Below are positions 36,461 to 47,515 of a stretch of 64,000 nucleotides of DNA, one piece after another (the stretch's first letter is position 1; each line of letters begins with the position of its first letter). Position numbers and translations under genes: made by a program. The stretch comes from Megamerina dolium (taxonomy: Eukaryota > Arthropoda > Insecta > Diptera > Megamerinidae): assembly GCA_963854835.1 (NCBI GenBank), contig OY978529.1, positions 11,554,775-11,618,774 on the forward strand. The letters run 5' to 3'. Below the pieces are notes generated by a model that worked only from the letters and a program-made list of their open reading frames with translations, was not told the DNA's origin and made no database searches.

Positions 36461-37740
36461 ACAGTCGGCTGGGGCCGACCAAACTATACCCTGCATATGT
36501 AAATTTATATATAAAAAGTTTACTCGAATATCCAACTTTTCTTTTATTTCCACTTTTCGAGAAACAATTTTTGCATATACTACTAATTTACACCCGAAAT
36601 ATGGTTGACTTTGACGAAGTAAAAGGATTTTAAGATAATTCCGAGGCTTAGTATGGGGGCTATATAAAAAGTGGGCGTGGCTTACCACTTTCTAGTAAAT
36701 CCAATTAATTTTTCAATGTTAATCCACACCTTAAATTTGGTGTCCTACGTTGAATAGTTTCTAAGTTATGGTGGTTAACATTTTTGTTTAATTTCCTCAA
36801 CTTTGTATGGGAGCCCCAATAAGAAGTGGGCGTGGTACGCTGATTTTTCGCCAGATTATTTCCGACTACGATATTAATTTAAGTGTCAATTATGGTTATT
36901 CTAGACAGAAGATTGCCGAAGTTACAACTGTTTCAATTTAAAATTTGTATGGGGGCTACGATAAACACTAGGCGCCCATTTTCTGTGAGCCTAGTTGCTC
37001 GTACAATACTAATCCACACCTTAAATCTCGTTACTCTACGCTGAATAGTTTGCAAGTTATAACCGGTAACATTTTTTTTTAATTTCCGCAACTTTGTATG
37101 GGAGACCCAAAAAGGAGTGGGCGTGGCACATTGATTTTCTGCCATATTATTTCTGACTACCGTGTTAATCTCAGTGTCAATTATGGTTATTCTGGACAGA
37201 AGATTGTAGAAGTTACAGCTGTTTCAATTTAAAAGAAGTACAGACACTTTGTATGGGAGCTACGCTAGAAAGTAGGCGTGGCTCACCCACTTTTGGCGAG
37301 GTTATATAGTAGTATAATATAACTCTATGTGCAAAATATTGTTGTCCCAGGTGGTATATTATGTGAGTTATAGCAAGTTAAAGATTTTGAAAATTTCGAG
37401 GTTAGTCGCTTTGAATGCTTAATGTGGGCGTGGTTATTGACCGATCATGCCCAATATCAATCCCCTCCGTACCCTTGGATCATAGATTACTTATGCCAAA
37501 TTTCATCGAAATAGCTCAATATTTACTCAAGTTATCGTGCGAACCAGCCAGGTGACAGACAGACGGACGGACGGACGGACGGACATCGTTAAATCGAAAA
37601 TTTAATCGACGCTGATCACGAATATATATCCATGTCTATATCTCCGAAGATTCCTTCAAGTGGACACAAACATCTGACCGAAATGAATATACCATGCATA
37701 TTGCATTATGCAGGGTATAATTATCGTATAAAGTGTTTAT
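36461..37740 (+). repeat. Array element with alternating ~150-bp units and inverted ends
   Basis: GTATGGG(A/G)G recurs at 36651, 36805, 36947, 37096 and 37251 (spacing 142-155). Two unit types alternate: one with AATCCACACCTTAAAT, one with GTGTCAATTATGGTTATTCT. The ends carry perfect 12-bp inverted repeats, TATACCCTGCAT (36484-36495) and ATGCAGGGTATA (37708-37719), with a hairpin GTCGGC-TGGG-GCCGAC at about 36464-36479 and a (GGAC)n tract at 37553-37586. No coding capacity. Similar sequences are common in fly genomes, but I cannot name the family with certainty. Confidence 0.8.
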
Positions 37741-39222
37741 ATTTTTATATCAAGAGCAATGGAATTTTCAAAAAATAATAATATTTTAATTAAAATATTT
37801 GGAAGATGTATGGTGTTTACTTTATCTTTAACTTTGAAGTATGAAATATGGCTCGTACACTTCCGAAACTGTCAATATTAGCCGTATTTTATTCGACACT
37901 CATCTTGGCTTGCTTATCGATATATGTATTTTTATTTAAACGCCAAAAATGTTAAATCATATTAAGAAAATAAGCACCTTTGTTGTTTTATTCGCACAAA
38001 GATAGCGAGTTGTCGTGAAAATACGACCAATTTTTTATTTTAAAAATATTCCCTTGTCTTATTTTCCTTTGACACTGAGAGAATATTAGCTGAAAATCTC
38101 AAAGTTAAAATTGACGGTGATTACGTTGTGATTTCGGTACAAATTTATGATGAAGATAGATATTTATTTGTTCGTGCCAAAGTATGTAGTTGTAATTGTA
38201 AACGGTTGATTTTATAAACGGCTGGACAGCCTAAGCAATATCTAGAAGGAAACGACGACAACAATATCATCAGAAACTCGTATAAGAATACCAACGGCAA
38301 AAGAGAGGCACACACAACCTACAAGAAGCAATAGAATAGAATGCGTAGCAGTGGTGAAGGGGCCTTCTTGTTCTCTGGCTGGCATAAGTATCTGTGTATG
38401 ATCTACATCTACAGTAGCCACATACCATATGTATATATACGCACGCACATGCTTGAAGCAAACAGCACTGTCATACAGATACAAAAATGTTTAATTTTTC
38501 GAAAATTTCTTTTTATTTCCCCATCTTCTTCATATTCTATAATGGTTGTTTATTTACTTTTCTATTTTTGTTGTTCTTTTTTTTTTTTGTTTTTTGTTTT
38601 TTTGTGGTAGTACATTTTGTATATATGTTTGTAGTTTCCGTTGGAACCGGTTTCATATCGTCGTCATCGTTATGATTGTCGTGGCAGTTGTCATGAATTT
38701 CTCGCCATCTAAATTTGTTATTGTTTGAGAAAAGTTTATTCAAATCTGGAGGTATTTATCTAACGTTTTCGTCGTACCAGCTAAAGGCTTTATTGAAAAA
38801 TATATGCAAAATTTGAAGAATTGCAAACGCCAATAAAGTTATCTTTGTTTGTGATATTTAAAGCAAATATGTACATATTATTTACTGACGAAAGAGAATA
38901 AGCCAAACATTTGTTGTTTTATCAGACGAATAACAATCCCCGCGCCTTCCTAATCAGTGAAGAAATCCAACCAAAACGTTGTGTCAATTACCTTCAAATA
39001 ACCAAAATTTCAACTTGCAACGTCTTTCTGTAATGACACAAGTTCCACAAATGATGAAAATTATAACTCATGCCTATGCATTTGCTATTAAAATTCCGAA
39101 AAAATCGTTTTAAATTCTCTTTACGCGCTGTTTGAGACTGTTTGTATGGGATTTCACTGTTTTACGAAATTTCTCTATCGCGTCTGTAGCAATTCCCATT
39201 TAAAATCCCTGGTATTAGCTTA
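37741..39222. other. Unassigned sequence
   Basis: No gene or repeat was recognised. Short frames at 38240-38740 are low-complexity. Confidence 0.4.
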
Positions 39223-39601
39223 GTGGGTGCTGTAGCTCAGTGGTTAGTGCGTTGGCCTTCTGATCTGTAGGTCGTGGGTTCAATCTCCGGCTGAAGCATA
39301 ACAAAATATAATATCGAAAAGATTTTTCTTTCGAACGGTACCTACCTGCCGGCAAGAATTGGCAATTTTTCCGGCAGTAACAATTTGCCAAAAATGCTTC
39401 TTAAAAGACCTCTGTGGCAAAACTAAGTTAAAGTGATGTCACAAGGGTTCTGCCGTTCGGAACCGGCTAATATAAGTAGGTCCTTTCTAATGCTGTCCAA
39501 ATTTAACACGCACAATAGTATTGGAAGAGAAGCTAGGTGGCCTTTCTGACCAAAGTGTGTCCTCTCAGAGAGAGGACAGCCCCATAACCTAACCTAACCT
39601 A
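39223..39601 (+). repeat. tRNA-derived SINE, tail type A
   Basis: Complete copy with head (GTAGCTCAGTGGTTAGTGCG; B box GGTTCAATCTCC) and body. The type A tail lacks GTATCACAATGG but keeps CCTTTCTGACC..GTGTGTCCTCTCAGAGAG, ending CATAACCTAACCTAACCTA. Confidence 0.85.
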
Positions 39602-40195
39602 GTTTCCGGCTTGAGATTGTTGTTGTTGTTGGAGGTATTATAGTGTTCTTAAAGATAATGAATGAAATTAAAATAGAATTGGTCTTTCAGATATCAGACA
39701 TCATCGTCGTTTTCTTCTCGGAATTTGAGTTGGAAAGTAAATCTGGGTCTTGGAAGAGTTGAAATAAACACCGTGTTCGCTAGATATCGATCAAAGGGGT
39801 GGAGGTCCAATACCAAATTGATTAGTTTACGAATTTGGTACATCACGTATAATTTTGGAATATTTATCCTGATTAAGCTAACTTGATTAGGGTGTTGTAC
39901 TCCTGTGTATGAATTCGTGAGATCAAATCCCCGACGCGACAAATTAAGTAGCGAAAACAAAAAGGAGAAGAACTCATCTGTCATCAAGCAAGTAGCAATT
40001 CTTCCGACCTTTTGAATTGGTGCTCTTCAGTAAATGTTGATATTATGGTCTTATTTCTGGACGTTCCTTAAGCGTTCAATATATTTCACCCTAAATGTGA
40101 TTCAAAATTATTACTTATGGATATATGAGGGGACAATAACATCGTACATATTACTTGTTCTCAACAATTGCCTTTTTCATACATATACATTGGCA
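39602..40195. other. Unassigned sequence with one unexplained open frame
   Basis: A 97-residue minus-strand frame (39987-39694; LIRINIPKLYVMYQIRKLIN) has no family I recognise. It is probably retroelement debris. It has no RNA-processing or regulatory context. Confidence 0.3.
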
Positions 40196-40199
40196 GAAA

Positions 40200-40740
40200 G
40201 TTTTGTAGGATGACGCCAGTAATGAAAAATCCATACGACCAACCTGGTCGGCCAAAGAGGTTGTGACATCATAAAACCTCAAAAAAGGCCATAAAATGGG
40301 TTTGGGTTTCCAGAGTTAAATCGGTGGTCAACTGAGCAGACAGCTGCCGGGGAACCTCTGCCAAGGTTGAAAAAAAATGCAGCAGTCAGCTGGTAAGGTT
40401 ATGGCGTCCGTGTTTTGAGATGCGCATGGAATTTTGTTTATCGCCTAATTTAAAACTGCAACTGTAGCGTTTGAAGGAGGAAATTGCGAAAAGTGCTCTT
40501 TCTAACATAGCTACCATGGGCATATTGCATAAATTACACTTGGAATTGCTTCTGTACCCATCTTATTCGCCAGATTTTGCTCTCAGCTCTTCCACCTGTT
40601 GGCAGACTTCAGAAAAAAGCTTACTGGAAAGAAATTTGGCTCAAATGAAGAGTTTATCACCGAAACAGAGATCTTTTTTTTTGAGGCCAAAGGGGAATCG
40701 TTCTACAAGAAATATATCGAAATGTTGGAGAAGCGTTGGC
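40200..40740 (+). mobile_element. Mariner (SETMAR-like) 3' half, decayed
   Basis: Fragments read VMASVF and LKEEIAKSALSN. Then ELLLYPSYSPDFALSS follows, and after a shift DFRKKLTGKKFGSNEEFITE and FYKKYIEMLEKRWHDCIA near 40697-40750. The order is that of the C-terminal half of a DD34D transposase. It ends where an oppositely oriented element begins. Confidence 0.65.
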
Positions 40741-41345
40741 ATGATTGTATCGCTTTTTTAAGTATGATTTCGGGCATATATCACCACGGGTACGAGTTAC
40801 ATGCTCCATTCGATCAGTCCAATTTTTGACCACTTCTTCCAATATATCTGGCCGTATTTCGTCAATGGTGGCTTGAATATTGGCTGCCAACGCTTCAAGA
40901 GTTGTTGGTTTGTCGGTATAAACCAATGACTTAACATAGCCCTATAAAAAGTAGTCAAGTGGCGTTAAATCACATAACCAAGGAGACCAATTAACAGGGC
41001 CGCCTTTGTTGAGCTAATCAATTGGGGGAACAAAAAGTCAGTTAGCATGACTCCATAACGACGCCATTTACCGTAACGACAGCTCCTTCCTCATTTCGAA
41101 AGAAATAAGTACCGATGATGTCGCCAACGTGAATGTTATGGTGATTCAATGACAGCTTGAGGATTGTCTTCGCTTCGCTCCATATTCGCTCCATACGTAA
41201 TGTTCTAACGTAACCGTTCAACCAGAAATTATGCCGAATGAACTCTATGAACTTTGCAAACTGAATTATTTTTTTGAAAATAAAATTCCACAATTTGGAA
41301 GCGTTGTTCTGGCGTTAAACGTATCATGATGAAATCCCAAATTTT
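40741..41345 (-). mobile_element. DD41D (rosa-type) mariner-like element, C- and N-terminal pieces
   Basis: The minus strand begins RLTPEQRFQIVEFYFQ near 41320. GTYFFRNEEGAVVTVNGVVM follows near 41080, and ANIQATIDEIRPDILEEVVK with WTDRMEHVTRTRGD near 40800-40880. The domain order matches the copy at 14.3 kb. The catalytic middle region (40930-41040) is scrambled or deleted. Confidence 0.65.
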
Positions 41346-42470
41346 ACTATATATTTTATATAAAGCGGCGGCGATGTGTTGAAATCGCCGCCGCTTCGCC
41401 CCAAAAAACAAGAAAAAAATATATGAACTAAAAAGAAACCAAAAAGAGTATTAAACACTGATTTTAATAAAAGGGGTACAAAAATGGGCGGAGTGGTTTA
41501 CCCTCAAAAAACACAAAATGCTCCAAAATGCATTTCCCAGGCTCGGAAACCCGAAAAACAAATTTTTTTTTTTTTCAAATTTTAGAAAATTTTCCCTGGT
41601 GGGTTATTCACCGAAAAAAAAAGGGCGCCCCTGCTTAAAAATCGATCAAGCTTATCGGGCACTTCACTTTAGTTTTTAAAATTAAAAAAAGTATTTATAC
41701 GGAAGTTATGCACACTTTTATGATTGGGGATCAAAAGTTAGGCGCCCTCTAGCGGCCAAACTAGTGGCCAGCCCTAATTAAAAATATCAAATACGGGGTC
41801 TTTGGCAAAAACACTATTAAGTAAAGCCTAAGGAGCCCTTCAGGCCCATTAAATGCACTTATTCCAAAAATCCCTATCGAGAGGTCTCATGGAAAAAAAA
41901 AAGAAACACCTGACACAGATATTGGTATTATGTATTCAAATTAAATGGGTAAAAATTTACCATTTGGTACCCAAATTTAAGGCATAGACTCATAATTACG
42001 TATCTCCACTGGGGAAGAAGTAAAACACTCCTAAATAAGAGTCAAAACTGAGTGATTTCTGATCGGGGAGCAACTGATCAGTATTTGTAAGTATCACAAA
42101 CAGTTTTACTATTGTTTAGTGTTATTTTTATCGTCAGTCTTCAATGTAAACAAATATAGGCAATTCATCTCTTCTACTATACTGACTACGGCGTGGGACG
42201 TACTGATCAGAAACATACCAACATTAAATTACTATTCTAACACCAACTCAAATTTAGTATGCATATACTAAATAGTGGTGTATTCACATAACGTTGAAAC
42301 TATACAAACACGTTAAAAATTTAAAACCAGCTCCAAGTGTTTATCATCATCAAATACACTCAAACATCTTTTTGCGCGGTAGAAAGGTCTCGCTAAGAAA
42401 ATAAAACAAAAACGTAAATAGAAATGGTTTTTTGGAACAACCTGAAAAATCATTTAGTAATAAACTAATA
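41346..42470. other. Unassigned sequence
   Basis: AT-rich DNA with poly-A runs. A short phrase near 41829 (AGGAGCCCTTCAGG) resembles the SINE type B tail but is too short to call. No genes were recognised. Confidence 0.4.
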
Positions 42471-42798
<328 letters not shown>

Positions 42799-42857
42799 AT
42801 ATTCCTTACAAATTCGTATCTTTCTAAAGTTTGGTTTATTTGATTGTTTATTTTCAG

Positions 42858-42948
42858 AAATATTGGTTACAGTGCTTTAGAGGAGGGCAACTCGTAAACA
42901 ACTCGAGAGCAAAGTTGTTTTTCGTATAATATAGATCGTCCATTCAAA
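42858..42948 (+). other. aop: aop 5' untranslated part of the start-codon exon
   Basis: A pyrimidine-rich acceptor (TGTTTATTTTCAG) ends at 42857, 60 bases after a long TA tract. The 91 bases that follow have an in-frame stop at 42895 and no ATG in frame before 42949. This implies a spliced 5' leader whose first exon lies further upstream, possibly outside the window. Confidence 0.6.
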
Positions 42949-44020
42949 ATGAAAATGCTTCCAGTACAATTATCATTGAATCCACCACTCGGACTCTGGA
43001 GTGATGTACTTTGGCGTTGCCCACCGGCGCCACCTAGCCAACTGGCAGAGTTGAAAACTCAGTTACCAGCCTCACTTCCATCCGATCCACGATTATGGGG
43101 TCGCGAAGATGTAGCTGTATTCTTACATTTTTGCGAACGAGAATTCGATCTACCAAAGGTAGATCATGAATTGTTTCAGATGAATGGCAAGGCATTGTGT
43201 CTGCTAACCCGCGCAGATTTCGGACATCGTTGTCCTGGCGCAGGCGATGTATTGCACAACGTTTTGCAAATGCTAATTATCGAATCTTATATGATGCAAT
43301 GGCATTTGCCCAACAGTCCAGTGACACCCACAAGTCGGTACCCGCTCTCTCCACACAGCCATCCGCCAACACCTACATGGCCACCAATCAGTGGGTCATC
43401 AGAGAGTCCTTTCCAGGGGGCATCGCATATGCATCATGCGTTCATGGCACCGAATTCAGTGACTTTAAGTCCACCGCCATCAGTTGATTCACAGGCAAGT
43501 AGTCCACCTCAAAACCAAGAACATAATGCGAACTCTGTTGCATCAGCAAATGGCTCATGTGCAAATTCCAACGGCAGCAATGTTGGTGGAAACAATAGTA
43601 ATGGTAGTACTACAACAGTATCAGTTCCATTGGGTATTGGAAGTAAATCATTTGCCACAAACAACTCTACTATGAGTTCTAAGAGCAATTTCTCCGATTC
43701 GGAAGACGAAAGATATACGGACGCTGTTACACCTGTTACTTCTGCAAATGGCACAACTGCGTCTATTGGAGTCGGTAGCCAATATAGAGCAAGCCCGCCA
43801 ACTACACCAGTTTTGAAAGATTTTCCCCAGAGTATATCTCAGAAGATTACAAATAGCTTCGTGAACTGGACCCAAAGTCAACAACAAACGCATGGTCAAA
43901 ATCTTCAATTACAGAATACTGGAAATGGATGTGGGGGATCGGTTTCGGCGCCAACCACTCCAAGTTACATGCAAACTGTTAAACGAGAATTTTTCCCAGA
44001 AAATTCGGAACCAAACACAA
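42949..44020 (+). CDS. aop: aop coding exon 1 (SAM/Pointed domain and Ser-rich linker)
   Basis: This exon encodes residues 1-357 plus the first base of codon 358. The donor is GTAAGT at 44021, after the motif REFFPENSEPNT. Reading through the donor gives only a short tail (SKWYIVVDKCLTP) before a stop, which marks the intron. The exon carries the whole SAM domain and the MAPK-site cluster but none of the ETS domain. Confidence 0.95.
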
Positions 44021-47000
44021 GTAAGTGGTACATAGTAGTAGATAAGTGTTTAACACCTTGATTTTATACCATGCACGAGTGCTCGGCATGTACAATTTTT
44101 TAATTTTAGTCAAATGTTGAAGCAAGCTCCGACGATATTCAGAATTCGAAACGATCAAAGAGGCTAACCTCGAAGTAAAAAAGAAATAGTAACTTGCTAT
44201 AACTTACTTAATATACCATTTACATGAAGAAACCTGACATGAAACCGAAAAACCACACACACTGCTTAATGTCGCTCCCATATAGTTGCAGAATTGGAAA
44301 AATTTGAACCGCCATAGCTCCTAAGTATTCCGCCTAACGTAACCATATTAAACATGTGGTTTAGTATTGCAAGGATGTAACTTGTCTAATTAGGGTCACG
44401 CCCACTTTTAGTGTAGATCTGTTAGTTCTGAAGCCACACTGATTTGGTCCAAACAGGTTGCAAACATAAGTTTCAATTTTTGATGCGGTACGTACGATAA
44501 GACCTTGCATGCGATGTTAGGAAGACTTATACCACGGTAGCTGGCGCAAATTGTGGGGTCTCTTTTCTTATGGACGGGATAGAGAACACTGAGCATTCAA
44601 TCATCGGGCGAGCTTTCGTTCGACCATATCCTGCTTTTGTATTGATGCATGGAGGCAAGCAGCTCATCTCCTCCGGTTTGAAACAACTCTGCAGATAGGC
44701 CATCAGCGCCTGCAACTTTGTTCTCCTTCAGCCTTAAAAATGCTTTTTCGACCTCGTCACGTCCGAGTAATGGAACGCCGACACCTTCGTTCTTGGTTGG
44801 GTGTTCGCGCAACCTCTTTTGGCGGTAATGTCCGTAGTTAGGGCCAGTTATTCTGGTCCACCCAATTTGTTATTATATCTTCAACAAGTGCATTAATTTT
44901 GGTCAGACGTTTGGAACTACTTGAAGCAAGCTCCAGGGATGTAAAAAAGTATACAAATATGTATTCCTTTACTTGGAAGATTTATTTTTGCCCATCTCGG
45001 CTTTTGCTAATACCTGAGAGCTGATTTAAGCAATGCTGTATTGCATTGTCACGTGTTTAATAAGACATATTGTGTTATATGCTTCTGTAATTTGGTAGCG
45101 GAAAACTCGTCAGTTACTTTTCTTTCAGGCTGATAAGAAGACTGACTAATGTTCCTATAAAGACGATTCCAAAACCTCAAATTGTACGGGTTACGAGTGG
45201 TTCTTTCTCCACAGAGGGCAGGACGAGAGTCTTGCCATCAGAAATCTTCGCCATATTCTAGGTGGCTTTTTGGATTGTCGAGGAAAAATGGTGTTGGGAG
45301 CCACATTGCAATTTGCAGTGGCAGTAAAACTGTACTTAAGGCCGCTTATGTACGGAATGAATTGGCCGTTTACTAGGCCCATGAAGGCTCTGCTGACACG
45401 TCTATAATTTCAGAAGCAATTCTCTGCGTCAGTTCTGCTACATTGCTGCGGTGGTTCAACGACTTTGCGGGTTCTATATATAGCAGAAGGTGTTCTGTAT
45501 TTGAAACATTCTGATTAGCCTAAAACTTTCTAAAAACAACCTGACAGGCGACTCACAAAATTTCTCCAACAGTTGAGGAGGAAGGACCTTAGGTTATCAT
45601 CACAGGGCACACCATACGTAGATGGACATCGCATGGCCCCTGTTGGTGTTAAAACAGATCCGACTTGTCAATCTTGCCTCGAGGATGTGGACATTACGGA
45701 GCTTATTATTCTCTGGCAGTGTTCAGCCTTTTTCGAAAACTAGGTTGATATTATTCCGACGTGATGTCATGAGCGTGAGGGATGGGACCCCTCTACCTTA
45801 ACTCTACACTTATTTTTATATCAAAGTCAATTACTTCAGAAATCATTCCGCGAAAATTATAATGTGGCACTTTTTCAGAATTCTAAAAATTCATTCAATA
45901 AATTAAAGACGCGGTTGGCGGCGCTACGTCTATGGGGATGCCACTAGTAATGATTTTGATGGACAGAATTCTTCTTTTTCTATTCAACTTTTTGACATAC
46001 CAATTAATAAAGACTAGGAAGAGGAAAACGGAGTCAAAAATATTTAAAAGCTGAAGAATCCAAAAAAAAAAAAATAATACGAACACAGCTGTTCCTGCTA
46101 AGTGCGCTTTTGATCACATATCGATTATATAATTTCAAAGAAAACATATAAAGCTTCTATATATTTTACTATTGTACATAATCGAATTGGATTTTCCAGA
46201 TGGTCGTCTTCTGTGGGACTTTTTGCAACAACTGCTCAACGATCGTAATCAAAAATATAGCGATTTAATTGCATGGAAGTGCCGAGATACTGGCGTCTTT
46301 AAAATAGTTGATCCAGCTGGTTTAGCTAAACTTTGGGGTATCCAAAAGAACCACCTTTCGATGAATTATGATAAAATGTCGCGTGCTTTGCGCTATTACT
46401 ATCGTGTAAACATTCTGCGCAAGGTGCAGGGTGAGCGTCACTGCTATCAGTTTCTTCGTAATCCAACCGAGTTGAAGAACATTAAAAATATTTCTCTGTT
46501 GCGGCAGTCGATCAATAATACATCTACGCCTTCTGCAGCGGGGACAAGCAAAAATGGCGGGATAACAAATGGTGCATCTTCATCCACAAGTAGTCAGGCA
46601 CAAAGCAATCAGCCGATCAGTACAAATGTTGGCAGCAATTGTAGTACAAATTGGGCATTGTCTCATCCACAACGGGATGGGAACGGCGCTTTGCAACAGA
46701 CATCGTCTTCGACTGCAGCATCTGGTGGCAACCATCAGGCATCGCAGCAGTCGTCATCGCGAAGCAATGGCGGTGGCAATCATATGAATCTGCCTACAAT
46801 CTCTTCGTCGGCGGCAGCAGCTGCTGCTGTGGCTGCGGCCGCAGCAGCCTATGGGCCGCCACCAACTTCGCCACTCTTCATGCATGCAATTAACGGTGCC
46901 TTTCATTATTTATCCTCAAATGTTGGCGGACAGCCGCCACCAAACTCTCCTTCTGCACTGCCGCCCACATCTAGTGAAAAATTCCAGTTTAACTCGATGA

Positions 47001-47515
47001 AGTTGGAACAGCACTGTCATGAGAACAACGAAGAGATGAAACCAACTGATCTTAGTGTGGCCGGTACAGGATATTTAAATGTTGACAACAAACGGCCGTA
47101 TTCAAATCCATCCGCTAACGAGGATTGCTATCCGTAAGTTTCTTCTCTTCTATTAAGCATGTAAATACTATCATTTTAAAATCAAATTTAATCTTTCCCC
47201 AATTGTAGACTCATTCGAAATGCTGATGGCTTAACGACAATCAAATTGATACGATACAATAATGAGAGCGATAGTAATGAGACGATGTCATCATCAAAGT
47301 CTACGCAAAAGCAAACAGTCACAACGGATCATCATCAGCACTTGGATGCATCACCAAAGCACATTCAGGTGTCAAAAGAACAGGGACAACAGTTATCAAC
47401 GCTTACACCAATGCATATGGATAGTGATGGCAATGAAAATGACGGCTCCGATATGGATAGCAGCAGTGGCCAGTACAACAATGGTATGCCATTGCTTACA
47501 GATTTGCGCAAGTGA
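42949..47515 (+). CDS. aop: Yan / anterior open, ETS-domain transcriptional repressor (three coding exons)
   Basis: The exons join at 44020/46200 and 47133/47209 to give 770 residues, close to the roughly 730 of Drosophila Yan. Residues about 36-118 form the SAM/Pointed domain (DPRLWGREDVAVFLHFCERE; MNGKALCLLTRADFGHRCPG), which in Yan drives polymerisation. Residues about 359-443 form the ETS DNA-binding domain (LLWDFLQQLLNDRNQKYSDL), with R419 and R422 in the recognition-helix motif MSRALRYYYR. Low-complexity Ser/Asn/Ala linkers flank it. From family knowledge, Yan is a nuclear repressor antagonised by Pointed and inactivated by Ras/MAPK phosphorylation. Several Ser/Thr-Pro sites follow the SAM domain (NSPVTPTSRYPLSPHS, residues 121-136), the region containing the key MAPK site. 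The ATG at 42949 is the first in frame after a stop at 42895 and has a good fly context (CAAAATG). All splice sites are GT..AG and conserve the frame. Confidence 0.96.
44110..44410 (-). repeat. Fragment of the GGGCGTGGC/TATGGGAG repeat family
   Basis: AACTTGCTATAACTTACTTA, GTCGCTCCCATATAG and GTCACGCCCACTTTTAG match the 1.9-3.1 kb array in the same orientation. It lies inside the aop intron. Confidence 0.6.
44408..44960 (-). mobile_element. RTE-like non-LTR retrotransposon fragment (reverse transcriptase N-terminal part)
   Basis: The minus strand reads GRDEVEKAFLRLKENKVAGA, DGLSAELFQTGGDELL and SVLYPVHKKRDPTICASYRG, then ISLPNIACKVLSYV. These are RT motifs 0-2. The catalytic YADD motif and endonuclease are absent. 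It lies antisense within the aop intron. Confidence 0.75.
45540..45790 (+). mobile_element. I/Jockey-like non-LTR C-terminal fragment
   Basis: The plus strand reads HRMAPVGVKTDPTCQSCLED then ITELIILWQCSAFFEN, the zinc-knuckle end of an ORF2. Stops flank it. The preceding 45180-45540 may belong to the same element but was not recognised. Confidence 0.5.
46200..47133 (+). CDS. aop: aop coding exon 2 (ETS domain)
   Basis: The acceptor is TTTTCCAG ending at 46199, and the split codon 358 reads Asn, followed by GRLLWDF. The exon holds the entire ETS domain and a Ser/Gln/Ala-rich tail with a poly-Ala block (residues about 570-582) followed by the motif YGPPPTSPLFMHAINGAFHY typical of Yan. The donor GTAAGT is at 47134. 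An ATG at 46172 lies upstream of the acceptor in intronic sequence and is not the start. Confidence 0.95.
47209..47515 (+). CDS. aop: aop coding exon 3 (C-terminus)
   Basis: A 75-base intron (47134-47208) ends in TTGTAG. The split Pro codon is followed by LIRNADGLTTIKLIRYN, a conserved Yan C-terminal motif, and then an acidic Ser/Asp-rich tail ending TDLRK and a TGA at 47513-47515. Confidence 0.93.

Larger units (their letters stand above)
44021..46199 (+). other. aop: aop intron between the SAM and ETS exons
   Basis: This intron is 2179 bases with GTAAGT..CAG ends. It contains a piece of the dispersed GGGCGTGGC-type repeat (44110-44410), a minus-strand RTE-like reverse-transcriptase fragment (44408-44960) and a plus-strand non-LTR C-terminal fragment (about 45540-45790). 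The last 400 bases before the acceptor show nothing recognisable. Confidence 0.85.

Noticed and set aside
38242..38743. Short frames with hydrophobic runs suggesting membrane peptides
   Set aside because: Caused by T-rich low-complexity sequence (poly-T near 38578-38600).
39694..39987. 97-codon minus-strand frame resembling a retroelement polyprotein piece
   Set aside because: I could not assign any motif, so it is left as unassigned sequence.
41825..41870. Possible isolated SINE type B tail
   Set aside because: Only about 14 matching bases (AGGAGCCCTTCAGG); no body or head nearby.
46172..46199. ATG at 46172 as the start of a separate ETS protein
   Set aside because: The codons before 46200 are intron ending in TTTTCCAG; joining to 44020 gives the conserved residue order across the junction.
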